Shown: piece by piece, positions 33,293-49,132 of the stretch
Layout: the number at the start of each line of letters is the position of its first letter
How positions within the stretch are numbered: the first letter of the stretch is position 1
Origin: Plasmodium relictum
Lineage: Eukaryota; Apicomplexa; Aconoidasida; Haemosporida; Plasmodiidae
Reading direction: 5' to 3'
DNA length: 64,000 bases
Assembly (NCBI RefSeq): GCF_900005765.1
Contig: NC_041691.1
Coordinates: forward strand, 1,550,001-1,614,000
The notes under the pieces: model-generated
The model's input: the letters and a program-made list of their open reading frames with translations, nothing else
Told to the model about the DNA's origin: nothing
The model's database searches: none
Program-made: the position numbers and the translations under genes

Positions 33293-35727
33293 AACAATAG
33301 ATATTATTATATAAAAAGAAACTAAAATAGTGAGGTTAATAAGAAAAATGAATTATGTTAATTGAAAAGAAAAAATCAATGATAAAAAGAAGAAAAAAAT
33401 AACTAAAAAAAAAAATATATAGAAGTTGAATAAATATTCTCAAAAAAAAATGTAAATTTCCTTTTCTTTTTTTCAATTATTATATTTTTCAAAATTTAAT
33501 AAAATTAGATATTGTGAAAACAAGTAAAGGGAAACTTCAGAATATTTTAATTAATAATGACTACTTCGTATTTTTCATTCATAAATTATAAACGAAATGC
33601 TCTAAGATCATCATGATGAATATCATAAAGAATTCATTAATATTTTCAGAGGAGGTAGATTTTAATAAGAAAAAAACTAAAAAGAAAGTATATTAATCTT
33701 AAATTTTTTTTTACATTTTATTATTTTGTTATATCTAACAATATGCAACAAAAAAGCTGGAATTTTTGCTCTTTAAAGAAGTGATGCTTAATAATATATA
33801 CTAAAATAATTTAATAATTTTATTCTTTATTCATCTAGTTCCTTAATTCAATAATGAAAAAAAAAAAATATTGAGACCATAAGATTTTTTGCACTTTATA
33901 AATAATTTTGAATTATTTTCTGCTTTTTTATTTTTTTTATATATAGTTTTGTTGCTATGCATATTTATTTGTTCACGATAAATTTAAGAAGACAAATGTT
34001 TATTTACAATAAATAAAGACATTGCTTCATATATGTAAATTCATATAAATACAAATTAAATGAAAATAATATTTTTTAATTATTCAAAATTTGTGTTGTT
34101 AAAAATATAATTATATATATAATTTTTTTTTATATTCTAATTTTAAAAATTATTATAGTAGTATATATTTTAAATATTTAAAACGCATATTTTTAAGATT
34201 ATTTTGAACTTAATTTATATTAAAAAGAATGTATATATGTATATAAATGAATATTATTTTTTCTTTTTGAAAAATATATAGATAAAAATATTTATATATA
34301 TGCTTTAAAACTTATATTTAATTAATGTTTTTATTGTACATTCTATTTTATTTTTTATTTTATTTTATTAATACCAAAAATTCATAAATTTTTCAAATTG
34401 TAAAAAAATTTATATCTTATTTTAATAAATAATACAACTTTAATAAAATGTAATACAATATGACATAATATAATAAAAATAATGATATTATAAAAATTAT
34501 ATTACATTAATTAGGAAAAAAAAAAAATGATGCTATAACAAAAATAAAAGTCTAGATAATACATATATTATTTTCTTTTCATTTCCTTTGTTAATGTTCA
34601 TTATAGATATATGCGAAAAACATAAGAATAATTTTCTTTGTAGCTTTTTTTATTTTACAATAAAAGAATACTATATTGAATTATAAAAAAAAAAAGAATT
34701 AACTTAAATGTTGATGCAATGACTCAGTTAAAGTGAAATGAAATAAATATATATATGTTAAAATAATTTTCCAATGAAAATTTCATAAGAAAAAATTATT
34801 TATCATATTAAAGAAAAAAGAATATATAACTTTACATAATTAAACGTATGGTAAAAAAAATAAAAAATAAAAAAAATAAGTATTATTAAAGGATAATTTA
34901 TATAGAATTCATAGTTATTTTATATCTATTTGTTTTAACCTTAATTTTTAAAACTTAAAATAAAATAAAAAAGACATAAAATCTACGTAGGACTTTAAAA
35001 ATATGTTAAGAATAAAATTAAAAAAAAAAACTTTAACAAAAAGGAAAAAATACGTTACCCACTGTAATATAAAAAAATATTGTAAACATAAAAAAAAAAT
35101 ATTTTTAAAAATATTACTTTTTACTACAATAATTTTAAAACATAATGTGATAATCTTAATATGAAATTATTTCTTATTATAAAAAAGCAAAAAAAACGTA
35201 TTTAAATAGAATAGGATATTTTTATTGATCACCATTATTTTTTAAACAAAAACTATATATATGAATCATTTTTTTTCATATTTTTAAAAAATTGAACAAT
35301 TTTTTTTTTTTAATAAAAAATGTAAAATAACCATAATTAAATTTTTCAAAATTAAAAAAAAATTAGAGAATTTTTTTTTTTTAGTGATGTAAATTCATAA
35401 TAAAGAATTTCTCTTAGCTTATGATGAATGTATAAGAATCCTTATTTTTTTAATTTAAAAAAAAAAAAAAAAGCAAAATAGCCATAAAACATTCATTTTT
35501 ATTATTAAAAAATTACACAAAGATATTTTTTTAACATATTCTAACAAAAATTACATATTAATCGTTACTTATAGATTTCAAATTAAAGAACAATATGAAT
35601 ACAGTTCTTTTTATTTTTTAATAGTTATAAATTAATTATTTATTCTCTCTTAATTTGAAGAGAAGAGAATTATTTTATTATGTTTTATCTTTTTCAATAG
35701 TATATTTCTTTGGAAAAAAAATAAAAA
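33293..35727. other. Upstream region of the WD gene
   Basis: About 2.4 kb of AT-rich DNA with poly(A)/poly(T) runs and no supported gene. It should hold the promoter and 5' UTR of the large WD gene at 35728. Confidence 0.65.
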
Positions 35728-38700
35728 ATGAAAGAATTATTAAAAAACAATACTCCCTGGAATAAGGTCAATGTTTTAAAACATTGTGATGTTGACTTAC
35801 TATTCTCCTTTGATTTAAATAAAGGTGTAGAACACAAACTCATTTCATTTGCACTAAATCTTTTATGTGTAAGTAAAAAATATGAGTTAATATTTATAAC
35901 TTATGGGCAACATATTTATGTCTATGAAATGAATAAATTTATGAGTACTAATGATATAAATAAAAATGATAATAAGGATTGCAATTTCCGTATAAATTTT
36001 AATAATCATGATATAGAAAAAAATAATTACTGTTTTAAGAATATGAATAAGATAAGATATCTTTATGATGAAATTAAAAAAGAATTTTATTTAAAAAAGT
36101 TAAATATACCAAGTCCTGTTTTAATTCTATCACCTCATATGTATTCCAAGGGTTATGTTAATATCAAGTGCGAAGAAAAAGAAAAATCAGAAAAAAGTAT
36201 ATTAATATGTGTTGGATGGTCAGAAGATACAAATATATACTATGTTGAAAAAATTGTTGAATGCATAAATATTAAAAAAAAATTAAAAAATTTACTAGAA
36301 AAAAATCTTTATAATGACAAAACATGTGAAAATATAAATTACCAAGCACATAATTCTCCTTTTCAATATCTTAATAACGATACTTACTACTTTTTAAAAA
36401 AATTAAAAATAGACAAAAACAATTTCATTTTAAATATAATACATGACAACGAATGTATAAATAATTATTCAAATGAATTCATTGATTTATTTCAATTGTC
36501 TAAAAGTAATAATAATTTTGATTATACTAAAAATAAAATGAAAGAAAAAAGAAGCATACTTTTACATAAACTAGAGGAAAGAAGAAAAAAAAAAGTTATA
36601 TCAATCATATCAAAAGAAAAAAAAAAATATTGGGCTAGTAAAATAATTTTAAATAAAAATGTTCAAAAAGGTATAAAAAATCCTTTTTTAAAAATAAAAA
36701 AAAAAAATTTATATAAAAAAAATTACAAGTGCATATTAAGAAATAAAAAAAATATAAGCAATTATTCAGATAAAAAAAATGTAGCCAATAAAATATTGAA
36801 AAAGAAATTTAAATTAAGTGATTTTTATAGTAGCCTTGAAAGTGAAGAAGAAGACGAGGAAGAAAAAAATAGTGAACTCATTGAAAAAAACAAAAAAAAT
36901 TACAAAAAAAATAATTATAATAATTTTTTAGATTATGATGAAAAAGAAATAGAAGAAATAAATTTTTATAGAAAGTTTAGAAATAAAGTTTATATAGGAT
37001 ATAATTTGAGACCTAATTCAGAATTAAATGAAAAAAATGATTATATCAATTCATTTAGGCAAAACAATCAACTTGTAGATGAGTATTTAAAATCATCTAG
37101 CGATGAAAATAAAGATAATGATAGTGAATTACAATTATCTAAATATAAAAAAAATAGAAATATATTAAAATTTTGTGAATATAAAAATTTTTTTAAATCA
37201 TTGAAAAAGGAAAAAAATAAAAAAGGGAATATATTTGATAATAAAAAGGCATTTTCAAATATTATAAATTTTAAAAATAATAATAATTTATATTACTCTC
37301 AAAAAAAATATCAAATAAATATAAAAAAATATAATGGTGATAACAAGCAAATGCAATTAAAGCGTTTAAATAAAAACATAGAGAATTATATGTTATATAT
37401 AAAACAATTAAATTTTTTAAAAGAGGAAAGAAAAAAATTTGTTAATTTTTGTAAACTATATATAAAACATAAATATTACGAAGAATATAGTAAAAGATTA
37501 GAAACATTTTTAGATCCATCTGTTAAAATAAAATACCATAAGATTTGGAAACAGTTTAATGTATTTACTTTTAATTTATTTAATGTAGATTATAACGATA
37601 AAATATTAAGGTCTGTCCATGTATACTTACAACCAGATATTGTTTTTAATAATAAAATGTATATAAAATCGGATACTTCAACTTGGGCTATTTCTTTTAA
37701 TTTCAAAAAAAATTTATTAGCTATTGGATCAAATACACATAATATACACATATATAATTTGAATAATTTTTATTACTTTAGAAAAAGGTACAATTATGAT
37801 GAAGCAATCAATTATTTTAAAAATACTTTTATATATAAAAATTTTCAAGTAAATAATATGTTTAGAGATAATAGAAAATATATTTTTTTTAACAACGATA
37901 ATAAAAAGAATAAAAAAAAAAGAAAGAAAAATAACAAAAGTACTAATTATAGTAACATATACAATAATACTAAAAAGAAAAGGAATAGTTTATTAAATAT
38001 AAGCACAATTACCAAAAATTCTGAAACTGATATAAGTTTAAATGCTCAGAAAAAAATAAAATCCTATAGTTATTCAAATGATATGACAAAAATTTATAAT
38101 GCAAATATACAAAATCGTTTATCACCTAATCACAGTTTACCAAAAATTGAAAAGAAAAATTTTGAAAAATTTAGAATGAATAAAAGTTATTATTATAAGG
38201 AACATTTTATTTATAACTATTTATCAGATAGTTTTTATGAACAAATTAAGCGACGTAATTACAAATGCAAAAAAGCAGATAGTCTTATTTTAGAAAAATA
38301 TGATTTTAATGATAAATTTAAAATGTACCTAAATAAAAGTGAAAAAGCATGCAAAAATTATTCAAAAAAAAGTATAAAGAGAAAAAAAGTGTTTGGTAAA
38401 TCATGTTATTCTGCTGATGATTATATGGTTAATTATAATAAAATAATAAATGTAAATAATGATAATAAAAATCTTTCTTCGGATATAAATGATCAATATG
38501 ATAGCAAAGAAAATTATCTAAATTATTTTGAAAGAGGACTAAAACTAAAAAAAGAACAAAAATGTGTTTTACATTATATAAAAAAAGAAAAAAATTCTAG
38601 TATTTCAAAGAAAAATTATAAAAATATTCCACAGGTAGAAGAAATAGCAACAAGCATTCTTTTAAAAAAAAGTAAAATTCCAGTAGATTTATCTCTATTT

Positions 38701-41700
38701 TTTATACTTAGAAAAGAAAATTTGAAAAATATTCTTTTAACAATATCCTATAACTTTCCAAATGATTCAATTATTTTATTTTTAAAACAAGCATGCATAG
38801 GAGATGAAATTTATCATATAAAATGGAGAATTCGTTATAATAGTTTGTCAACTATTCATAAAATGAGAAAATTATATATCAAGAAATTTGGTTCAAGGAA
38901 AAATTTTCATTTGAAGTTATTCGACAGTAATACATTAATAATTAATTCTGAAAATTTCTTAAAGAATTGGTTTCTGAAATATTTTTGTAAAAATATTTTC
39001 TTGAATTTAAATTTGTTATTAAAAAATAGGAAAATGAAGAAACAAAGTAAAGGAAACTTATCAAATAATATGATAAGTCATGATAATAATACATATGATA
39101 ATTACAAGACAATTTTAAGGAAAAATAAAATAGATAAAATAGAATCAAATAAAAATAAAGAAAAAAAAAATAAGAAAAATCAAGTAAATAATAAAAAAAT
39201 AAAAGTAATAAGTAAGGATTTACTTCCTGAAAACACTAGCAGCGATGAGCCATTCAATAAAAAGTATATTTATAGTACACAAAAAAATTATAATTTGTTA
39301 AAAATAGAAAATCATTATGTTTTTCCTTTTTCTAATATAAATGATTATATGAGAAATGATTCAGAAAACAAAATAATCCATTATACTTTCAAGTATAGTT
39401 ACAAAAGAGCTAACCTTACTCTGAAAAAAATATCAAAAATATTTAGAAATTTTATTAAAGACAGATATAAATATATCTTTTATAATAAAAATCAGTTATA
39501 TTCAAATGAAAATTTCATTTATATTGTAAAGAATAAAAAAAATAAGGAATATTTAAACAATTATGACGAAGTTTCTATGAAATATATTAAAAAATTAAAA
39601 GAGGCAATAAAAAATATACAGAGTAATACACAAGGTTTTTGTTTAAATAAAAAAAATAATATTAAAAAAATTGAGGAAGGATTGCTTAAGAATAAACTAT
39701 TAATTATTTGTGAATTACGTGATCATAATAATAACTTACTGGACATAATACATTTATCAAATGAACATAAGGATGATAAAGAAGATTTCTTATCAGATAC
39801 TCCATCTGATAAATTAATAGAAGATAATAATATTTATTACACTTTAAATTTTTATAAGGATGAAAATAATAATAAAAAAAAATATATAACAAAAAATAGT
39901 TTTAATATACCAAAAATATTTTCAAATAGCAAAATAACCGAATCATATCTAAGCGGTATTATAAATAATACAATAGAAATGGAAATGAAAAATTTAAAAG
40001 CAAATAATTCATATTTATTAAATCTAGATAGAAAAAAAAGCATAAATTTTTCATCGAATTTTAATCATGAATCAGATAAAAGTTCTTCCTTATCTTCTAT
40101 TAAAAAAATTGGGAATAATATTGAATGCAGAACAAATCTTTCGTATACTAATATACCAGTGAACGAAGGTTCAAGTTACATAAATACTCAAATTAATGGA
40201 AATACTATACAAAATGGTGATCACGTTTTAAGGAATGAAAATAATATAGAAATCTCTAACAGTAACAATTATATCACTCACAGTATACATAATTTTAGAG
40301 TACTGCAAAATAATTTTATAAATGATTCATATAGTAATAGTCAAAATTATGAAAACGCAAGAGATAGCTATTTAAATGATAATAGAGATACTTATATAAA
40401 CAATATATTAAATGATTCTCATAATATTTTAAACCTTAATAATAGAACAAATTATATGAATAATAGTTTATCAAATAACGCAGATAATCTTGATAACTTT
40501 AGTAATATTCATTTAAATGATATCGATAATCTAAATATTAATGAAAATTTACACAGTATCAATTCCTCAGATAATAACAATAATTTAAATATTAATAATA
40601 GAAATATTAATATAAGTTTAAATAATAATTTTGAATCTAGCACAAATAGAAATGATAATACAGAAGTTAATATAAATTTAAGTAGTATTACCAATTTAAA
40701 CTTGAATACAAATTTAAATAGTATTAATAATTCCGATAATAATGTTCAAAATTTCTCTGATTTTTTATTTAATAACGAATATATGTTTCTTAATATTTTA
40801 TATAATAATATATTAAATATGGGAAATGCAAATAGAAGTTTTTCAAACTTGTTAGATTCAAGTAATTTGTCTTTTAATAGAAACATTTTAACAAATGTAA
40901 ATCATAATAATTCCAATAGATGTATAAACATGCGCATAAATAGAGAAATCAATAATGACAATTTTTATAATAAAATATTACAGAATAACTCAGCTATAAG
41001 TTCAGAAAAGATGAAAAAACATAATGGCATAAGTGGTATTAAATGCAAAAGTGAAAAAAAAGTGAAAAAAGAAGTCAGCAATAACTTTCATGAAGTTCCA
41101 TTGAGTATGAAAAGTATTTGCAAAAAAAATAAATATGACGTTACTATTAAAAACATATATACTTTGTCAAAAAGCGCTGATGAAATATTTTTCACTTTTA
41201 AAAAAAATTCAGAAATATTTTTTGATTTTGTTATTGTATGTGAAGGATTATACGAAGAAAAATGGAAAACTAATGAAAAGGTAGAACAAAATGAAGTAAA
41301 TAAAAAAAAAACAGAAAGTGATGAAAGTAATGAAGAAAAAAAAAAAATAGAAAAAGAAGAAGAAAGAACAAAATTAAAATCAAAAAATTATGAAATATTT
41401 CAAAAGAAGTTAAGGAAACAAAGGAAATTACAACATGTGGAAAAACAAAAAAAAGAAAATGTACAAACATTTGGAAATGTTAATAAATTAAAGGAAAATA
41501 ATATGAATGGGCATTTAAAGAATTTTTCTTCTTCATATAAAGATTTCTCTTTTTTAAAAAATGAAAATAATTATACAGATAAAAATAATTATAATTATAG
41601 TAATTTAATAGAAGGAAATTATAAAAATGAGAATGGAAATATAAAGAACTATAATATAAATATTAATTCAACCAATATTTCATGTGAAAGTAATAAAAAT

Positions 41701-44700
41701 ATAAATTCAAAAAAGGCATCTCCCGATTTTACTTCAGATTTTCTAGAATCATCAGATACGTCTTATAATTCATCCAGTGAAAACTTTAGTGATTTTAATT
41801 ACAGATCAGAATCTTGTTATGAAGAATGCTCACAATGTGAATATTCGAATTTGTGCATTGAAAATAAAAGTGAAATAGATTATAATTCTACTTACAAATT
41901 TTTAAAAAGTGAAAACTCTTTATTGTATGTTGACAATTGTAATGTTAGTATAAAAAAAAATGAAAAATCCTTATCAAAATATTATTTAAAGAGGACTTCT
42001 TCCCACAAAAATAAATATATTTCTCATGTAAACACTAAAATTATTACATTAAATATAAATGATTTTGATTACCAACCTCTTTTCTGTAAAACAGAAATTA
42101 TTGAAAACACAAAAAAACATGAAAGTAATAATAAAGAAATATTAAGTAAAACAGGGAGAAATGATGCTCTTATTAAATCAGAATGGATAGAGAAAATACT
42201 GCTTCAAGAAGACTATTATGAAGTTCAAGAAAGAAAAGATAAAAAACAAAAAAAAAAAAATAAAATTGTCGAAAAAAGAAATAGAAACGAGAAATATGAA
42301 AAAAAAAAAGATAAAAGTAAACTTTTAAATATAATGAAAATTTTAAAAAAGTGTAAATTAAATTATAATCTTAGAAAAAAAAAGAAAAAAAAAAGAAAAT
42401 ATGAAAAAAATTTAGTATATACTAATATAATAAAAAGTTCAAATAAAGTAAAAAATAAAAATAATATTTCTTCGAAAAAAGTAAGAAAAAATTATAATTA
42501 TAATATTAGTTCTCTCATACATTATAAGGAAAAGGAAATAAGAAATTACTTTTATGATGAAAAAAATATAAATTATATATCTAATCATGTAAAAAAGAAA
42601 TTTCTAGACAAAATAAATAATGAGTATGTAGAAAAAGTAGTAAGTGAAATTATGTGGACATTTTCAAATGTAATTTTTTATTCGGCAGATTGGTATGATA
42701 TTCTCTATAGATTATTTTTTGATGTTTCTTCAAGATTTTATGAATTAGTTATAAAGCATCATCAACATAATATTCCATGCGTAAAGTTTTCCCCAGATAA
42801 TAATTTTTTATTATCATGCTCAGTTGATAAAAGTGTTGTATTGTGGTATCCATTTAATATAGAAAATTTTAATTTAAAAAGAAATTTTAATATTTATGAT
42901 CATATATTACCTCATAATGGAAATAAGAAGAATAGAAACACGTGTAATAATTCTATTCTTAATAATTTATACACAAATGTTACATTAAAAATTAATTATG
43001 CAAATAAAAAAAATGTTTTTGAGAAAATTTACCAAGATACAGAAATGTGGAAAAGAAAAAAAGAACAAGAACTAATAAAAAAAATAAATAACGATATACT
43101 TTGTAGGCAAAGTTTAAAATATATGGGATGGAGCTGTGATTTTGTTATAAAAAAAAATGTTAGTAAATTTGATTTTTTAATTGATTTGTTTCATAAAGAA
43201 AAGTTTTTAAATAGACATAATTTCAATTATTCTTCTTACTTTCCATTTAATTATGCAAATTTAAACAATTTTTTAGTCTTATTTGAAAAATATTCTCTTT
43301 TTCATTTATTCAGATGCTCATTTTTAGGAATAAAAAATAAAATATCCTTAAATTTTAATAATTTTATTACTTATTTATATAAAACTAACGTTAAAAAAGC
43401 AAAATATTTAGAAGAAAATAAAATAAAAAATATTTTAGAAATATTAACTCAAAAGAATATAAATAAGAAATATAATATGAAAAAAGTAAAAAGGTTATAT
43501 TCAGCAATGAAATACATTGCAAAAAATTTATTAAAACCATATATTTTAATTCACCCACTTAAATGTGATAAATATTATCCAAATACTATGATGAAATTAA
43601 GCGAAGAAAGCTTACTTAATTGCCCCCATTTTTTAACAGATTGTGACTTGACCTATTCTGATGATAGTGAAAATGCTTTAAATGAAAATTTAAAAAGTAA
43701 ATCTGATAAATTAAGTTTTTTCACTGAAAATAAAATAAAAAATAATAAAATAACTAGTTTATATTATGACCATTCCGAAAGTGAAGATAGTTATAAATCA
43801 AATGATGAATTATCTTCCTCAGATAATGAAGTAAAAACTAAGCCTAAATTCAGTATGAATGATAATGAATCAGACAAGAATTATTTAGAAAAAAATAAAT
43901 ATGAAAAGTCATTGTTTTATAAATATATACATAAAATAAGAAATGAATTTAGTTTAAATTTTTTATTATATGAAGAAAGAGCTGATATTAGTAAATGGAC
44001 ATTCATTTTTCAAAAATTGTTGAATCAGTACAGTGATATGAAATGTTTTAAGGATATATATAAGCATATAAAAAATAAAATTCTAACTAAATATATTAAT
44101 AAATATGAAAATCTAAAACCAAATTTATATTTTAATTTTTATATTACTCGAAATTATAATGAATCTAAAGTATTAAAAGAAATATTATTAAATTATTCTA
44201 CATATTTCAATGGAAAAAAAAATAGGATTTCTAGTAATAAATATGGAAAAATTAATAAAGAATTTAAATTATTCTTAAAGTTGATAAAAAACCAAAAATT
44301 ATTAGGTAACAACTACAAAAAAGAAAAATGGATAAATATAAAAAAAAAAAAAAAAATAGAAGATGTTAAAAAGACAAAAAATAATAATAATAATGCTTTT
44401 GAAAATAAAGGATACACTATTATATTAAAAAATAATATTAATAATTTACATAATGTTATAAACAATATAATAAATATATCTCATAGAAATAAAATTATTA
44501 AGCATCATAAATATTTTAAGGAAAATAATATTTATAATAACAATAATTGTAATAAAAAAAAAAAAAAAGTAAAAAATAATTCAGAATCTATTAAAAATGA
44601 TAAAATAAATATTCAAGAAGGAGTTTTTCAAAATTATTTCAATGATTTTAAAAAATACTGCAATGATTTTTATTCAACGGATTCATTTAATTCCCATTTC

Positions 44701-46753
44701 AGTGATACATCATTCAAGAAATACAAAAGGAAAACTAAAAAAATGAAGAAAAAAAAAAATAACAAAACAAATAACCTCAAAAATGGATGTTTAAAAGAAT
44801 CAAATGAAAAATATTTTAGTGCATTAAATAATGTGCGAATAACATTTAGTGAATCAAATAAAGAAAAAAAAAAAAAAAGTGGCAATTTTTTTTTTAATAA
44901 TAATAAGGCATTAAAAAAAGCAGATTTAAAAGAAATATTAATGAAAGAAAGAAAAAAATTTAATATATGTTTTCTGAATTCAAAAAATAAAAAATATAAA
45001 ATTAATTACTTTTCTAATATGAATATATTACAAAATATGTATAAATATTGTGGTAGAGGATTGATTCTAGTGAATGTAAAATATATTGAAAACAGTTTTC
45101 AAAATGAAAATCTCAGTAAAAAAAAAAAAGATGAAAATAAATCCTATATAAAAAAACTTAATAATATAATATTTCAAACTGATATATATATTTGTAAAGC
45201 AAAGACAACAAAAAATAATACTTATAGTAAAATTTATTTACATAAAAAGTCTAGAGATATAATTTTTATTTTAAAAGTTAATGTAGAGGAATTAAAGAAT
45301 TATTTATTAAGGAAATTTATATTTGAGGAAAAATATATTAATAATAGTTTTTATATTAATTTAAAAGTAGTGAAGATTATTTATTTACTTACTTTAAAAA
45401 ATTGTGCATTAATAGATAAAAATAGTAATATTATTGAAAGAAAAATGGAAAAAACAAATAAAAAGATATTAAAGTTTTGTTTATCAAAAGAAGAGTTTAC
45501 ATTCTTCACATATTTAACAAATAATTTATTTAAAAAAAAAAACAAACATGCATTAACAGCTAAAATGATATATAAAAATATAATAAAGATGAGAAATTAT
45601 ATATTTAATTCTAAAAACATAAACATTTCCACTGTTATTCAAGATTATCCTTTGAATGATTTTGAAAAATTAGGTTTATCAAAAGATAAATTTCAGACTT
45701 CCTTTAATATATTTTTTTCACTTTTGCCTCAAAATAAAAAAAATATAATAATGTTGAATATATCAACATTAAGATTTTTATATTCTCATATTAATAAAAA
45801 AAAAAAAAAAAAAAATATTTGCTGTATAAATAAAGACAGGGAAATATATGATGCAATAATAAATAAAGACGAAAAAAAGCAATTAAGTAAATATTTAATA
45901 TTATCAGCAGATAAATGTAAATTATATTTATTAAAGATTAAATATAAAAAAATTACGAAAAATTTATTTACAACAAAATTTATTCCTATAAGTGTTCAAA
46001 CTATACCTAAAGAGCACATTTTACCATCAGCATTTAAAACATCACGTATTAGTTTGTTAAAAATTATTTATGAAAAATCGTGCGTATTATTAGCTAATCA
46101 ATATAGTAATAATATATTTGTTTATTTTATTCATAAATGTGTTTATACAAACTCATATTTCCTTATACCTTATTTTATACTTCCTCTATATACAGAAAAT
46201 ATAGGAAAAGAACTTTTTTATGTAATTAAAAAAAAAAAAAATAAACTATATATGCATATAATATATATATATATATACTTTTGAAATGTATTATTAATAT
46301 TTATGTCTTTTTTGAAATATATATTTATAAATACTGATTTTTATATAATTTAAAATAAGTGGATATGTATAAATTTTTATTCAAATAATAGTTTATTTTT
46401 ATATATAAATATATTTTTTTATTGTTTTTCATGTATTTATTATATCTTTATGATATCTATTTGATTTTATTTTTATTTTATTATTTTATTTTATTTTTAT
46501 TTTTTTTTTTTAGTGTTTTAATAAGGATGTGTCGAATAATGAAAATAGTTATTTTGTAAATAATATAAATTATAATTTAAAAAAATTGTTGGTTATTAAT
46601 TCTAAAGAGACACCTGAAGAAAGTAACTTTTTCATTGCTGGTTTTGATGTAATATATGTTGAAAGAAAAGATAATAACTTTGAATTAACTATTTTTGCAA
46701 TTTTACTTAGTAATATTATATTTTGTTACAAATTAAAATTTCATTATTATTAA
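35728..46753 (+). CDS. Giant WD-repeat protein (CRT10-like architecture)
   Basis: Exons 35728-46221 and 46514-46753 encode 3577 residues, the largest gene here; the junction is in frame (donor GTAATT, acceptor TTTTTAG). WD-type blades are far apart. One near the N terminus contains LLCVSKKYELIFITYGQHIY. One near residue 650 is STWAISFNFKKNLLAIGSN followed by THNIHIYNL. One near 2345 is HNIPCVKFSPDNNFLLSCSV followed by DKSVVLWYPF. A last one is near 3390 (YLILSADKCKLYLLKI). Between them are very long Asn/Lys/Ser-rich insertions, including an Asn-dense stretch at about 1480-1740 and acidic Ser runs. The order ST-WAI-x-x-N-x-LLAIGSNTH then NIPC-V-F recalls the yeast CRT10 family, which is inference. 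Most likely a scaffold built on one propeller interrupted by insertions. Gene order matches the P. falciparum WD gene beside CTP synthase. Confidence 0.9.
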
Positions 46754-47628
46754 TTAATTTTTTTTTGTTTCATTTCATTTTTTTTTTTTCCTTACATTTA
46801 TTATATTGTTTTAATTATCTAAATATGAATTTATTGATTTTGTCATCATTATATTTTTCTTTTTAATTTATTTAATATATGTAATTTTATATTTTTCACT
46901 TTTTCTTTTAATAGAAAAATTAAGCTTATAAATATTTTTATATCTTGTTTTAGTTTTTTTTTACGCATTTCATATATTTAATAATTTAGAATTTTATTAT
47001 AAGTGAACTTATTAATAGTATTATTTTTTCCTTTTTTTGTTCTATTTTTTTTTTTTTTTTTTTTGATAGATATATGCATTTTTAGGTGTATATAACTAAA
47101 ATGAAATATATGAGCTTTTTTTTTTAAAATATAAAATGATCTTTATTTTTTTGTTTTACCATTTCTTTTTTTTTATAAAAATTTCATGTGGATTATAATG
47201 AAATACTACTAAAAAATTTTAAGAAAAAAAAAATTTTATATTTATCTTTTTTTATGAAGTATTATACTAATGTGCTTTTCAAAAAGATCTTATTTTTATT
47301 CTTATTTTTCTTATTGTAAATATTAACCAATTTAAAATAATTTCTTTTGTAATTTTTTTAATTAAATTAAGCACATTTTAAATACATAATTATCTCTGTT
47401 AAAATTTCTATATTATTAGAAATTTAGAGATAAATATATTTGAAACTAATTATTCTGCCACAGGGTTACTTTTAAAAATAAGAAATTTATATTCTCTTAT
47501 AATTTAATGCGTATATACTCTAAAATAATATTGCAACTCTTTTTATTATAAAAAAGATAATTATATAAATAATATGAATGTATTTAGTTAAAACAATTTT
47601 TTTATTTTAATGTTTTTATATTATCCAT

Positions 47629-47703
<75 letters not shown>

Positions 47704-49132
47704 AGTTTTCTAATTAAATATCATTTATTATTGTTATTTTTATTTAAAAAGCATGTAATTCCTTAAAAGATCTTTATTAACTTTTAACTTACGTAATTTA
47801 ATTAATTTAAATTATTTTAGTAAGTTTATTTATTCATTAAAAATGAACAAAAAAATAACTTCAGAGCTTAAAAGTATAAAATTAAAATTTTGTTTTATTT
47901 ATTTTATTACATTATTATAATATATAAAACAGTTGGGAGAGATTTTCTAATTGAATATCAAGAATTAATGTAAAATTAATATTTACTAAATATATTGTTT
48001 TTGGTTAAAGAAATAAAATCTTGACTTTTTTTTTTGATAATTAAAAAATTTGAAATATTAAAAGTTATTTAGATAATTTATATAATCTCTTAATTCTTTC
48101 TACTTTTAATTGGAGAATTTTGTCAGTTGAAATTTTTTTTTAAATAAAAATTTAATCTACATATTTAATGTACTTCTTAAATTCACCTAAAATATTATAT
48201 TTTCCAGAATTTTAATTTTATATGATAATATTTATGTGCATTTAATATGTTTTAGTATAAATTAATAATTATAATCTTATTATTTTTTTTACTTTTTTGT
48301 TTTTTATCTTTTATATTACGTTATTTTTTTTTTTCTTTATATATAGATTACTATATTGCTTCATTATTAATAAAAAAAAATGTGAACAAATGAAAGATAA
48401 ACAAACATAAATGAATATTTTATAATTCAATATTTATAAAAAATTTTTAAAATATTGAGGAGAGAAAAAAAATATATATAAGAATATATTAATATTCATA
48501 ATATAATTCATATATGTAAATATTATTTAAAAGTCTAAATTAAAAAGTTTGAAAAAAAAAGGGAATATTCATAATAAAATAATTATTCAAAGCAATTTAA
48601 AATTTGAAAATATTAAATATGAAATATATTTATAAAATAAAAAAAGGATAATTTACTAAAATATACATCTTTAAGTATATGAAAATTAAATTCTAAAAAT
48701 ACAAAGTTCAATGATACATCTATATGAATAGGCAAATATAAAAATTAAAAAAAAATGTAAAAAAATAAGTTTCATATATTAAAAACAAATTATTAATAAA
48801 TATATTTAGGTTATTAAAAATAGAAAAAAAAGTATTAAAAAAAAATTCATAAATTTTTTTTAATTATATTTAATTTTTCCTTTATAAGAATGAATGTTTT
48901 ATGTAAAAATAATTTCACTTTACATTAATCAAAAAATATATTTAGTGTTACATTTAATTGATGTGTTCAAAATATTTTATTCAAAATATGAAGAATGATA
49001 TAATGAATATAAAATAGTATATAAGAAAAAATAATATAGTTTTCTATTTAATTTGCATTATTTTATTTTATTATTATTATTTTCTTTTTTTTTTTTTTTT
49101 TTTTTTTTATTGATTTTACATAGTTGTATTAT
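46754..49132. other. Convergent intergenic region, WD gene to CTP synthase
   Basis: About 2.4 kb between two 3' ends. It contains a long pure (TA)n run at 47636-47696 and several T/A homopolymers. No coding or RNA gene is seen. Confidence 0.7.
47636..47696. repeat. (TA)n microsatellite, about 30 units
   Basis: Uninterrupted alternating A/T in the tail-to-tail region between the WD gene and CTP synthase. Confidence 0.9.
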
